Below the pieces are notes generated by a model. The model was not told where the DNA came from and did not search any database. It saw only the letters and a program-made list of their open reading frames with translations. From DASZMJ01 sp035551935 (GTDB lineage: Bacteria; Planctomycetota; Planctomycetia; Isosphaerales; Isosphaeraceae), in contig DASZMJ010000563.1 in NCBI GenBank assembly GCA_035551935.1, forward strand, positions 1 to 33,539: a stretch of 33,539 bases of DNA, written 5' to 3'. The translations under genes and the position numbers were made by a program. Positions 17,284 to 27,959 of the stretch are shown here, piece by piece; the stretch's first letter is position 1, and the number at the start of each line of letters is the position of its first letter.

Positions 17284-18966
17284 TTAGTCGCCCCCGGCGC
17301 CTCGGGCAACCGCGGCCGCCCTCCCGTCGAACCGCAACGCCTCGCCCCGCTTCACCCAGAGGCCGATCCCATCCGGCCAGGCCCGGACCAGGCCGGTGTC
17401 GGGCTCGTACCGTTCGCGCAGGAACGTGCGCAGGTCGGCAAACGGCGGATAGCCGACGAAGATCAGCTCCGGCGGCCGGGCCCGGAGGTCGTCCATGATC
17501 CGACGGATGCGCGGTCGGATGAGGGGGTGGTCGCGATCGGCGTACCCTTTCAGGAGGTCGTTGGCGAAGAACTCCGGGGTGGGGGCGTCGAGCCCCGAGT
17601 AGAAGTAGAGCGGGCTCTGGTAGCCCCAGACGAACAGCCTCGGCGACCGCCAGGCCCGCGACCGACGTCCCAGCTCGCGGCCCAGGGCCCGCTGCTGGAG
17701 CCACTGCTGCCCCCCTTTGTAGAGCGTGCCCAGCCTCGCGGGCGGGACTCCCAGGTAATCCCGGGCCAGCAGGAAGGCCGTCGCCGCCAGGGACAGCAAC
17801 GCGACCCCGGCCATCCACCAGCGAATGCGTCCCCAACGTCCCCGCCTCGTGGGCCACTCATCTTCGAGCAAGACCGCGACGGCCAGGGCCGCGCCCGGCA
17901 GGGGGATCAGGTAGTAATGCGGCCAGTAGAGCCCCGGCGCGACGAGCTGGACCCAGGCCGAGAGGGTCCACGCGCAGGCCAGCCGCCTCGGCCCCGGACC
18001 GGCCGCGAGCCGGAACAGGCCGGCGACGCTCGCCAGCCAGAGCGGCCAGGTGCCGCCGCCCCACCAGACGAGCCAATCGGTCTTCCCGAACGGGAACGGC
18101 AACGAGCCGCCCCTCGGGTCGGAGTTGCCGGTCAGCCAGCGGAACCAGGGCGAGGGCGCGTGCGCCGGCGAGGGAGTCTCGGCCGCCAGGGCGGCCCCCA
18201 GCCGCACGATGTCCTCGAACGCCGCCCGGCCCGCCCCTTGTACCACCAGGACCCCGATCGCCACGATCCAGGCCAACGCGAACCCGCCCAGCAAGGCGGC
18301 CATGTCCCTCCAACGCCTCGGCCGCCGGGCCACCAGGGCGACGCCATAGACGACCACGTTCAACGCCGCCCCCTGCTTCACCAGCGCGGCCGCGCCGACG
18401 CAGAGGCCCGCGACGAAGGGCCACGACCGACCCGGCCGCGTCCAGGCCCGGACCATCGCCGCGAGCGAGGCGACCGCGAAGAGGTTCAAGGGGTGCTCGA
18501 TCTGCGCGGCGTTGCCGTAGAGCCTCGGGTCGGTGCTGGCGATCGCATAGGCGAACGCCGCCGCGACCGCCGCGACCGGGCCGGCCAGCTCGTTCGCGAT
18601 CCACCCGAGGAGCACGATCGTCGCCAGGACGATCGGGATCGGCAACACCCGGATCGCCCACTCCGTCGGCCCGCCGATCGCGACGGCCGTCGCATAGAAC
18701 GCATACCCGAGCGGCGGCTTGTTCTCGGTCAAGTCCCGGTACAGCACCGCCCCGTTGACCATCCGTCGGCCGATATAACCATACGCCGCCTCGTCGCAGT
18801 CGAGCGGCTCTCCCTCCGCTCCCACGGCCGGATAGGGCTCGACCCCCCAACGCTCGCGAACCAGCGGCGCGAAGGTGTGCCCCCGGAGCCAGACGTCCAG
18901 CGCCAGGATCGCCAGCAATCCCAGCCACGCCCACCACGGCGTCTTCCCTCCCCGCCCGGCCTTCAC
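17284..18966 (-). CDS. Polytopic glycosyltransferase, GT39/ArnT-like
   Basis: A 560-residue membrane protein with about 11-12 hydrophobic helices. The start is the GTG at 18966, not the longer frame: it overlaps the upstream stop as GTGA, has AAGGGGA six bases upstream, and is followed at once by the first membrane helix. The first periplasmic loop carries the acidic pair typical of the ArnT/PMT superfamily (LDCDEAAYGYIGRRM) followed by LYRDLTENKPPLGY. Such enzymes use polyprenyl-phosphate sugars and glycosylate lipids or proteins on the outer face of the cytoplasmic membrane. The C-terminal soluble part (FVWGYQSPLYFYSGL) resembles that of other planctomycete members. Donor and acceptor are unknown. 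Confidence 0.87.
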   Translation of the reverse strand: MKAGRGGKTPWWAWLGLLAILALDVWLRGHTFAPLVRERWGVEPYPAVGAEGEPLDCDEAAYGYIGRRMVNGAVLYRDLTENKPPLGYAFYATAVAIGGPTEWAIRVLPIPIVLATIVLLGWIANELAGPVAAVAAAFAYAIASTDPRLYGNAAQIEHPLNLFAVASLAAMVRAWTRPGRSWPFVAGLCVGAAALVKQGAALNVVVYGVALVARRPRRWRDMAALLGGFALAWIVAIGVLVVQGAGRAAFEDIVRLGAALAAETPSPAHAPSPWFRWLTGNSDPRGGSLPFPFGKTDWLVWWGGGTWPLWLASVAGLFRLAAGPGPRRLACAWTLSAWVQLVAPGLYWPHYYLIPLPGAALAVAVLLEDEWPTRRGRWGRIRWWMAGVALLSLAATAFLLARDYLGVPPARLGTLYKGGQQWLQQRALGRELGRRSRAWRSPRLFVWGYQSPLYFYSGLDAPTPEFFANDLLKGYADRDHPLIRPRIRRIMDDLRARPPELIFVGYPPFADLRTFLRERYEPDTGLVRAWPDGIGLWVKRGEALRFDGRAAAVARGAGGD

Positions 18967-20935
18967 GGCGGTCCCCTTCGCACGCGGTAGAGCCGGACCG
19001 GGTGCATCGACCTCGGCGGCGAACGATACAGCTCGTTCCCCTCGGTCAGGCCCAGCGAGATCCGCAACGATTCGAGCGCCGGCCCGACCCGTTCCGGGTC
19101 GCTGTCCGGCGGGAACTCGAACGATCCCCACAAGACATGCGTAACTTGATATTGATCGATGGCGTCGCGGATGCCCCAGACCTCCACCCCCTCGCGGACG
19201 CCTCCCGCCGCCAGGCTCCGGGGCATGAGGACCGTCGTCCTCCGGCTGGCGAGGCGGAACTCCCAGGGGAACCAGGTCATGATCCGCGACCCCTCCGGGA
19301 CCGCCTCGGGATGCCCACGGACCCAGGCGCCGGCGTCGCGGAGGGCGGGCCAGTGGGTCTGGTACGGCTTGACGATCCAGGTCGCGTCATATGCCCACGT
19401 CGGGTCCGCCCAGAGCAACGCCACGAGCCCCGCCGCCAGCCACGGCCGGCCCCGCGGCGCGACCTGGTGCTCCGCCCAATCCTTCAGCCCGGCCACCGCC
19501 GTCGGCAAGGCGATCACGAACAGCGGCAGGTAGTACCGCCCGAGCTGCGCGACCTGAGTCACGTCGGCGACGTTGGCCAGTGTCCCCAGCACGAATGCCG
19601 CCGCGATCGTCGCCACCAGCCCGTCGACCTCGCGCCCCCTCGCTTTCTCATCGGGGCGGAACAGCCGCCGCGCGAACCCGAGCACGACCGGAAAACCGAC
19701 GATCATCGTCGAATAAATGATGATAATGTAAATCGCCTTGATCTTGATACGAACGATCTCCGGCGCGTTGGATCTCGCGTAGAACTGCTCGGGCCTCGTG
19801 TGGCCGAACGGGCCGAGGTGGTGCACCGTCCACGACCAGTTGTACGGGAAATACTTCGTATAGGTGTAGAAGGGCTCCCCATAGACCCGGTACGTCTCCC
19901 ACGCCCACGGGGCGATCACGGCCAGGACCATGAGCCCCCACACGACGAGCGGGACGATGGACTTCGCGCCCCTCGTCCTCAGCCCATACACGAGGGAAAA
20001 CAAGCCGCTCGCCGCGACGACCGCCATCGCCGTGTTCCGCGCCAGGATCGCCAGCCCGCCGCACACTCCCGCCGCGACGGCCCACGCCCAGCGCCCGCGC
20101 GGGCCGGCGTGCCACGACTCGGCCAGGGTCCAGATCGCCAGCAGCGTCGTGAGCGCGACCAGGCCCTCCCTGAGCACGAACCCCGCGTACAACGCATGCA
20201 CCGGCAAGACCGCCAGCAACGCCAGGCTCCCGAGCGCGACCCCCGGCCCGAAGCGTCGCCGCGCGAACACATAAAGCGATGGCAGTGCGAGCAGGTCGAG
20301 CACGAAGCTCACCCCCTTCGCCACGCCCACCGTTTGCTCGAGGTCGTCGCCGATGCGGATGCCGGCGATCCGGAAGACGCCGGCCAATATGGAGGAATAG
20401 AGCGGCGTCGCCCAGTCGTCGAGCACGCCGCGCCCCTTCAGGATGGCGCCGCCGTCGATCGAGCGATAATCGATGAAGTAGCTCTCGACGTAGTGCTTGA
20501 CCGCCCCCTCGCCGCGCGCGATCGACGCGGCGATTTCCAGGTAATGGCAGCTATCCCCCGGCACCAAGGGGAGGTCCCCCCCGGCGATCCAGACGACCGC
20601 CCGGATCGCGTACCCGACCCCGAACGCCGCCCAGCACCGCCGGCCGTGCCGCCCGAGCCAGGGACCCGCGATCAGGCCGGCCGACGCATAGGCCGCGAAG
20701 ATCGCCAGATGCCAGCGCGTCAATGCGAGCTGCGACGGCCTCCGGAGCGCCGCCAGGACGGGTTGCTCGTAGAACTGGTGGGCCACGAAGTCGAACGCCG
20801 GCGCCACCCAACCCCGCGCCCGGTCCCCCGCCCCGGCGGCGACCGCGACGACCAACAGCGCGACCCCCGCGAGCAGGGAGGCCCGCGAGGGTCGCCGGTC
20901 GGTCTGGTGTCCGGGGGTGGCCTGGGCCGGGGACG

Positions 20936-20939
<4 letters not shown>
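18963..20939 (-). CDS. Polytopic glycosyltransferase, ArnT/PMT-like, divergent
   Basis: A 658-residue membrane protein with about 12 hydrophobic segments. The ATG at 20939 overlaps the stop of the peptidase gene as ATGA, and its own stop overlaps the next gene's GTG, so the three are translationally coupled. The long open frame upstream of this ATG lies over the peptidase and is not used. The first large loop contains GDSCHYLEIAASIARGEG, in the position of the catalytic acidic loop of GT39/GT83 enzymes. A helix-rich core follows (YAGFVLREGLVAL, AILARNTAMAV), then a C-terminal extracytoplasmic domain. It probably adds a sugar at the outer leaflet together with its neighbour. Family placement is less certain than for the downstream gene. 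Confidence 0.82.
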
Positions 20940-22630
<1,691 letters not shown>

Positions 22631-22824
22631 CGTTGCCTCGTTTCCGGTCGCTGGTCCCTCGCGGCGTCATCCCGGCCCGACGATGATAAGCCAAACCCGC
22701 CCGGGAGGGCGAGCCGTCATCGGCCCCGACGGGTCGTCTCTGGCCGGCGCGGCGAACCCCTCGGTAAACTCGGGGTCGCCCCTGCGAGGCAGCCTCGACC
22801 GTCGGGCCACCGGACTGCCAGCCC

Positions 22825-23259
22825 ATGTTGAAACCAACGCGAAGAACCATCTGTATTGGATTGGCGCTGGCCATCGCCCTGCCCATCGCCGCCGTCGGGG
22901 GCGCGTGGCTTCGGTGGCTGGCCCGCCCGGGATGGACGGTGGATGAGGTCGAGCGTCAGATCCGCGCCGACCTGCCGCCGGGCAGCGACCGGAAGGCGGT
23001 CGAGGCTTGGTTTGACCGCAGAAGTATTGGGCATGTATTCACCGACGACCTGGCGGATTCTCCCGGCTTTTCCGGAGTTGACCGGGGTCCGGCCGGCCCG
23101 AAGGACGGGGATGTGGCCTCGATCGTGTCCGGCGCGATCGTCGACCCCGAAGCCAAGGTCAGTTACTTCTTCGATGGCGAGATCATCATCACCTTCTACT
23201 TGAATCGCGATGGACGCTGCATCGGACATAAGATCAATTCATTTACCTATGAACTATGA
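22825..23259 (+). CDS. Small membrane-anchored hypothetical protein
   Basis: A 144-residue protein with an N-terminal hydrophobic anchor or signal (ICIGLALAIALPIAAVGGAWL) and a soluble domain containing VERQIRADLPPGSDRKAVEAWF, reminiscent of the helix-turn of BamE/SmpA-like proteins where a Gly-x-Ser/Asp segment precedes a helix, followed by beta strands (KVSYFFDGEIIITFYLN). No firm family is recognised. No strong ribosome site is seen before the ATG. It is divergent from the M28 peptidase with 194 bases between, and its stop is 13 bases from that of the convergent DUF1501 gene. Confidence 0.65.
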   Translation: MLKPTRRTICIGLALAIALPIAAVGGAWLRWLARPGWTVDEVERQIRADLPPGSDRKAVEAWFDRRSIGHVFTDDLADSPGFSGVDRGPAGPKDGDVASIVSGAIVDPEAKVSYFFDGEIIITFYLNRDGRCIGHKINSFTYEL

Positions 23260-23272
23260 CGAAGGTCCGGCC

Positions 23273-24655
23273 TCACACCGCCGCCGTCGTGTACAGCGGC
23301 GCGATCGCCTGCCCATTGCACAAGCGCAACGGCCTGCCGAGGCGGTCTCGGAGCTCGGTGGCGGGGTCGACGCCGAGGGCGTGGTAGACGGTCGCGGCGA
23401 GGTCGGGGGGGCCGAAGGTCTGGGAGACGGCGTGGGCGCCGAGGCGGTCGGACTTGCCGATGACCTGGCCGCCGACGACCCCGGCGCCGGCGAAGACGGC
23501 GGGGAAGACGGCCGGCCAATGGTCGCGGCCGGGGACGTCGCCGGGCTTCAGCGGGGAGATCCGCGGGGTCCGGCCGAACTCGCCGAGCATGACGACGAGG
23601 GTCTCCCCCAGAAGGCCGCGGCAAGCGAGGTCGTCGAGCAACGCCGAGACGGCGCGGTCGAGCGCGGGCAGGAGGTTGTCGCGGAGCCTGGGGAAGTTGG
23701 CGACGTGGGTGTCCCAGGTCTGGACGATCCCCATCGTCGCCTGCACGACCGGCACCCCCGCCTCGACCAGGCGTCGCGCCAGCAAGAGCGAGCGGCCGAA
23801 GAGGTGCCGGCCGTAGCGGTCGAGCAGCCGCGGGTCCTCGCGGCGGAGGTCCAGCGCCGCGCCGACCTTGCCGTTGCAGAGCATGGCCATCGCCGCCTCG
23901 TGCTGGTCGGCGAACGGGTCGCCCGGCGCCGGGGGCGCGGCCTGGTGGAGCAGGTGCTGGCGGCGGTGCAGGCGAGGGGGATCGAGGCCGGGGGGGAGCG
24001 TGAGGCTGTTGTCGCCGGCCTCGGGGCGGTTCGGGTCGATGCGGAGCTGCCACGGGTCGTGCCTCGGGCCGAGGAACCCCGCGTCCTGACCCGGCCACGT
24101 CAACGGCCCTTCGACGAGCCTCAACGGCAACGCCACCCCCGACGGCACGCCGTCCCCCCGGGGCCGCACGCGATCGACGACGGCCGCATAACACGGGAAG
24201 TCGTCGCGCGAGGCCACGCGGTCCAGGTCGCTCGCCCCGCGCGGGCTCGACGGGTGGCCCGTCAGGACCCGGTGGGTCGCGACGAGGTGGTTCCCCTCCG
24301 GGTGCGACATCGACCGGACGATCGCCAGCCGATCCGCCCGCGCCGCCAGCTTCGGCAGGTGCTCGCAGACCCGGATGCCCGGCACCCTCGTCTCGATCGG
24401 CTTGAACTCGCCCCGGATGCCATCGGGCGCCTCGGGCTTCATGTCGAACGAGTCGTGTTGCCCCACCCCCCCGCTGAGCAGGATCACGATCACCGACCTT
24501 GCCTTTCCCCCCGCCTTCCCTCCCTCCGCCGCCGCCCCCTTGCCCGCCAGCAACCCCGGCAGCCCCATCCCCAGCAGGCCCGAGTACCCCACCTGGAGGA
24601 ACCCCCGCCGCGACAGGTCCCCTTCGCTCCGTCGTCCCGGCTCAAACGGTGTCAT
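23273..24655 (-). CDS. DUF1501 protein with Tat signal
   Basis: A 460-residue protein of the DUF1501 family, an alkaline-phosphatase/sulfatase-like fold common in Planctomycetes. A twin-arginine signal lies near the N-terminus (LSRRGFLQVGYSGLLGMGLPGLLAG), so it is exported folded. Family blocks: VIVILLSGGVGQHDSFDMKP, RSMSHPEGNHLVATHRVLTG, VVQATMGIVQTWDTHVANF, LVVMLGEFGRTPRI and GRDHWPAVFPAVFAG. The conserved Asp/His/Glu residues in these blocks are typical of a metal site, but the reaction is not known. These genes usually stand beside a PSCyt1/DUF1549/DUF1553 gene; here the nearest is about 20 kb away and the upstream neighbour is repeat copy B. ATG at 24655 is preceded by a GGGGGG run; a weak AT-rich promoter-like patch lies at 24702-24720. 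Confidence 0.92.
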   Translation of the reverse strand: MTPFEPGRRSEGDLSRRGFLQVGYSGLLGMGLPGLLAGKGAAAEGGKAGGKARSVIVILLSGGVGQHDSFDMKPEAPDGIRGEFKPIETRVPGIRVCEHLPKLAARADRLAIVRSMSHPEGNHLVATHRVLTGHPSSPRGASDLDRVASRDDFPCYAAVVDRVRPRGDGVPSGVALPLRLVEGPLTWPGQDAGFLGPRHDPWQLRIDPNRPEAGDNSLTLPPGLDPPRLHRRQHLLHQAAPPAPGDPFADQHEAAMAMLCNGKVGAALDLRREDPRLLDRYGRHLFGRSLLLARRLVEAGVPVVQATMGIVQTWDTHVANFPRLRDNLLPALDRAVSALLDDLACRGLLGETLVVMLGEFGRTPRISPLKPGDVPGRDHWPAVFPAVFAGAGVVGGQVIGKSDRLGAHAVSQTFGPPDLAATVYHALGVDPATELRDRLGRPLRLCNGQAIAPLYTTAAV

Positions 24656-25557
24656 CGTCGCTGCCCCCCGGGGGTGAACCCAGCCCGCATCGCCTCGCCT
24701 CGTAATAGTTTAACAAAGGCTGAACGCCCGGCCAACCAGAAACCCGCGGAGGAATCGAGCGGAGCCGGGGGTCCTTCGGTTCGTTCCGCGCCGTGCCTCC
24801 CGGTGCCAAGGACGCCCGGGGTTTGCGACGCATCGGCTCCCCGGGGCCCGGATCGTTGCACACCCAGAGATATCCTTGAAGTGGCTTCGTTCCGCGCCGC
24901 GCCGGCTACCGGCGTCGTCGACAATGATCCCCCGAATACCCCAGAGTCCCGTGGGTTCGTTCGGCGTCGGGCACGTCGCCCGCAAACTCTTCCCCACCTC
25001 CCCATTGTTGGGTTCGTTCGGCGCCGCGGGGCCGGGATTGGGTTCGTTTTTCGACGGCGCGGACACCGAAGTGGCTTTGTTTCGCGCGGCGCGGGTCGCG
25101 CAGTCGCTTTGTTTCGCGCCGGGCCGCCCACCAATGGCGTCGACAAGGTCCGCCCAACATTCCCAGATCCCCGTGGGTTCGTTCGGCGCGGGCCCGCGGC
25201 CGAAGTGGCTTTGATTCGTCCTCCGAGTCTGCCTCCGCGGTGGGTTCGTTCGGCGCGCGAGGGATTGGTCGTCGTGGGCTCGTGTCGAGGGGGCCGGGCC
25301 TCGGGAGTCATCATCGCGGCTCGGGGTTCGAGGCCGTTCGCGGTCGGGGCGCGCACCAGGCCCCTCCCGCGAGCGGCCTCTACCCCTATAGTTGGAATCC
25401 CGGCCGAAAACCGGCAGGAAAAGGCGCCCTGGCGCCGGGTTTTCCCGTGCGTTGGGTGGCCTCGTGGGGCAAGCTGCCAGGGCCATCGCCCCGAGGTCGG
25501 TCCGGAGTGGATCCGGTCGGGGATGAGCCGGTTGGCCACGGGGCGGCCGACCGGCCG
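24656..25557. other. 902-base gene-free interval holding repeat copy B
   Basis: Between the DUF1501 and VOC genes, both on the minus strand. The left 200 bases carry an AT-rich patch and a tail-like fragment near 24776-24797 (CGGTTCGTTCCGCGCC); the rest is the composite repeat. Several long open frames cross it on both strands but none has a ribosome site, recognisable domain or frame conserved in copy A. Confidence 0.6.
24850..25510 (-). repeat. Composite non-coding repeat, copy B (inverted relative to A)
   Basis: Read from the right on the minus strand: leader (25422 to 25301), then head blocks ending at 25256, 25189, 25024 and 24967, tail blocks at 25201-25219, 25101-25122, 25067-25089 and 24877-24898, and a half-head at 25039-25051. 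On the plus strand the head reads TGGGTTCGTTCGGCGC and the tail GAAGTGGCTTTGTTTCGCGC. Order is H T H T T h H H T, the same as copy A with one extra head. Block-to-block spacing also agrees (first head to first tail 37 bases in both; second head to second tail 67 versus 69). Weaker similarity extends outward to about 25510 and 24850. Confidence 0.85.
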
Positions 25558-25923
25558 CTACCGGACCGCGTCGGGCTGGAAGTGCGGGTTCTCGATGATC
25601 CCGAAGAGGTTGCCGAACGGGTCGCGGACCGTCGCGACCTTGATGCCGTCGCCGACGTCCTTGATCGGCTCGTGGACCTCGGCGCCCAGGGAGACCAGCC
25701 GCTCCAGCTCGGCCGCGGCGTCGGGCGTGCCCCAGTAGACCTGCACGCCGACGGTGCCCGGCGCGCCGTCGGGCACGAGGCCCAGCTCGAACCCGCCCGC
25801 GGCGAAGCCGACGTAGAACGGCTCGTCGAAGTACGGGGCGACCCCCAGGACCCGGCCGTACCATGCCTTGCCACGGTCGAGGTCCGCGGTCGGGTAGATG
25901 GCGGTCCTGAGCCCGAGAATCAT
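25558..25923 (-). CDS. VOC-superfamily (glyoxalase/bleomycin-resistance fold) protein
   Basis: A 121-residue single-module vicinal-oxygen-chelate protein. The ATG at 25923 has GGGAGGG six bases upstream and the fold starts directly after it (MILGLRTAIYPTADLDRGKAWYGRVLG); the longer frame adds only Arg-rich sequence. The second beta-alpha-beta-beta-beta half ends with the usual DPFGNLFGIIENP. VOC proteins bind a metal and act on glyoxal-type or aromatic substrates, or bind drugs; the specific role cannot be deduced. It is small and cytosolic and stands alone between repeat copy B and the kinase gene. Confidence 0.88.
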   Translation of the reverse strand: MILGLRTAIYPTADLDRGKAWYGRVLGVAPYFDEPFYVGFAAGGFELGLVPDGAPGTVGVQVYWGTPDAAAELERLVSLGAEVHEPIKDVGDGIKVATVRDPFGNLFGIIENPHFQPDAVR

Positions 25924-26064
25924 CGCACGCCCTCCCGCGGCCGGACCCGGACCGGCACGACGTCGCATCCGCCGGGTTCGCACCATTCTCGACGAGGATC
26001 CAGACCAAGACAAGGGGGGTCGCGCCGGTGGCGGGAACGGACCGCGGCCCGGGCGAGGTGGGGC

Positions 26065-27897
26065 TCAGGCGGCGGGCTCGTCGGGGGTATCCTCGGTGCG
26101 GCGGAGCCAGGGGGTGGCGGGGAGCGAGGGGAGGCGGCCCTGGTGGACGAGCGCGGCGACGGCGCGGGCGGGGGAGCGGGAGGGGGCGAGGGTGCCGGCG
26201 CCGGCCTCGGCGCGGGCCAGGGCGACGCCGAGGGCGTGGAGGGCCTCGGGGAAGACGGGGCGGAGCTGGAGGGCCTGCTCGAGGTCCTCGCGGGCGCGGT
26301 CGATGGCGCCGCGGTCGAGCAAGATGAAGGCGCGGGCGAACCGCGCGTCGGGGTCGCGGGGGCGGTGCCGCACGGCCTGGTCGAGCAGCGCCAGGGCGTC
26401 GCCGGGCCGTCCCAGCGCGTGCAGGGCGAGGCCCTTGTTGACCAGCGCCGGCACGCTCGAGGCGTTGAGCCGGAGGGCGACGTCGGCGAGCTCGACGGCC
26501 TCGTCGGCGGCGCCCGAGGCGCCCGAGGCGGCGGCCTGGTTGAACCAGGCGGGGGCGTAGTCGGGCCGGGCGCGGATCGACTCCTCGTAGCTCTCGCGCT
26601 CCTCGGCATGGCGGCCGAGCGTGCCGAGCGAGACCCCCTTGTTGGTCAGTTCCCAGGCCTCGAGCTCCGACTCCTCCGGCACCGGCACGCGCCGGCGGGC
26701 CGCCCGCCAGAGGCAACGCGACAGCTCGCGGCGGAGCTCGAAGAAGCTGGCGAACCGCTTCGACGGGTCCTTCTCCAGGCAGCGGCGGACGACCCGGTCG
26801 ACCGCCCGCGCCGCCTTGCCGTAGCGGGCCGGGACGAACCGCGCCACCGACGGCGGCTCGGCCCGCTGGTGCTGGCGGGCGAGCTGCTGGTACGAGTCGC
26901 CGAGGAACGGGCGGCGGCCGGCGATCATCTCGAACAGGACGACGCCGAAGGAGTACATGTCGGCGCGGGCGTCGACCCGTCGCGGGTCGCGGAACTGCTC
27001 GGGGGCCATGTACGCCGCCGTGCCCAGGACCGTGCCGGCCCGCGTCGCCGGGCCGCCCGAGTCGGCGTCGCCGGAGCCCCCGAGGTCGATCGTCGGCGCC
27101 TCGCGGTCGGGGGCGAGGGGGATGATCGGCCCGTCCCCGACCTCCACCTCGTCATACGCCGTCGGCGGGGTCACGCCGCCCCAGTCGATCGTCGACATGA
27201 CGTCGCCCAGCGCCCGCGCCGCGGGCCCGGGAGGGGGCACCGGGGCGAGGGCGAAGCCCCAGGGCTCGGCGACGCTGTCGCCGGCCTCGACGGGTGGGGG
27301 CGCCGGGGCGTCGCCCGAGAACCGGATCGGCATGGCGAGGGGCTCGCCGTCGCAGAGCGGGATCGGCTCGCCGAGGTTGGCGGTCGCCTCGTCGCGGACC
27401 TTGGCCAGGCCGAAGTCGGTGATCTTGAGCGTGCCGCCGTCGGTCACCAGCAGGTTCTCGGGCTTGATGTCGCGATGGCAGTGCAGGCCCTTGCGCAGGG
27501 CGTGCTCCATGCCGAGGCAGAACTGGATGCCGAACCGCAACGCCTGCGGCAGGTCGAGCCGCGGCGTGCCGATCCAGCGCCGGAGGTCGCCGCCGGTGAC
27601 GAGCTCCATCAGGACGTGCGGCTTGCCCTCGATCTCCTGGACCGAATAGGCGCGGACGATGTTGGGGTGGCGCTCGAGCTTGACCCAGGTCTCGCACTCG
27701 GCCACGAACCGGCCGCGCTGGCGGCGGTCGTGGAGGAACTCGTCGCGCAGGGCCTTCAGGGCGAGCACCCGTCGGCCCCGCTCCCCCTGGTGGTCGTAGA
27801 CGACGAAGACCACCCCCATGCCCCCCGCATGGACGTCGTGGACCTCGTAACGCCCGGCGAGCCAGTCGCCGACCCGCCTCCCGTCGACCGTCCCCAC
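26065..27897 (-). CDS. Ser/Thr protein kinase with large activation-segment insert and TPRs
   Basis: A 610-residue Hanks-type kinase. The GTG at 27897 is used: GGGGAGA lies about 8 bases upstream and the upstream gene stops at 27960. Catalytic elements: Gly loop HAGGMGVV (23-30), Lys48 in LALKAL, HRDIKPENLL with Asp143, DFGLAK (161-166) and APE (298-300). The distance from DFG to APE is about 135 residues against the usual 20-35, because of a Pro/Asp/Gly-rich insert with two similar motifs, STIDWGG and PTIDLGG. The kinase domain ends near 395 and is followed by TPR-like repeats (about 425-570). No membrane helix, so cytosolic. It follows the FHA/STAS gene by 62 bases; the pair is a likely signalling unit. 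Confidence 0.9.
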   Translation of the reverse strand: MGTVDGRRVGDWLAGRYEVHDVHAGGMGVVFVVYDHQGERGRRVLALKALRDEFLHDRRQRGRFVAECETWVKLERHPNIVRAYSVQEIEGKPHVLMELVTGGDLRRWIGTPRLDLPQALRFGIQFCLGMEHALRKGLHCHRDIKPENLLVTDGGTLKITDFGLAKVRDEATANLGEPIPLCDGEPLAMPIRFSGDAPAPPPVEAGDSVAEPWGFALAPVPPPGPAARALGDVMSTIDWGGVTPPTAYDEVEVGDGPIIPLAPDREAPTIDLGGSGDADSGGPATRAGTVLGTAAYMAPEQFRDPRRVDARADMYSFGVVLFEMIAGRRPFLGDSYQQLARQHQRAEPPSVARFVPARYGKAARAVDRVVRRCLEKDPSKRFASFFELRRELSRCLWRAARRRVPVPEESELEAWELTNKGVSLGTLGRHAEERESYEESIRARPDYAPAWFNQAAASGASGAADEAVELADVALRLNASSVPALVNKGLALHALGRPGDALALLDQAVRHRPRDPDARFARAFILLDRGAIDRAREDLEQALQLRPVFPEALHALGVALARAEAGAGTLAPSRSPARAVAALVHQGRLPSLPATPWLRRTEDTPDEPAA

Positions 27898-27959
27898 GGC
27901 TGCGTCTCCCCGGCCTCGCTCGTCAGGTCGCGTCGCGTCGCCCGTCCTTGCTCCGGGCG

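Noticed and set aside
15943..18990. Plus-strand open frame opposite mqnE and a glycosyltransferase
   Set aside because: Shadow of two recognised genes; no ribosome site or domain.
24652..25539. ORFs containing NEPTG/ERTH-type peptide repeats in copy B
   Set aside because: The peptides are translations of the DNA head blocks in several frames on one strand, not a conserved protein.
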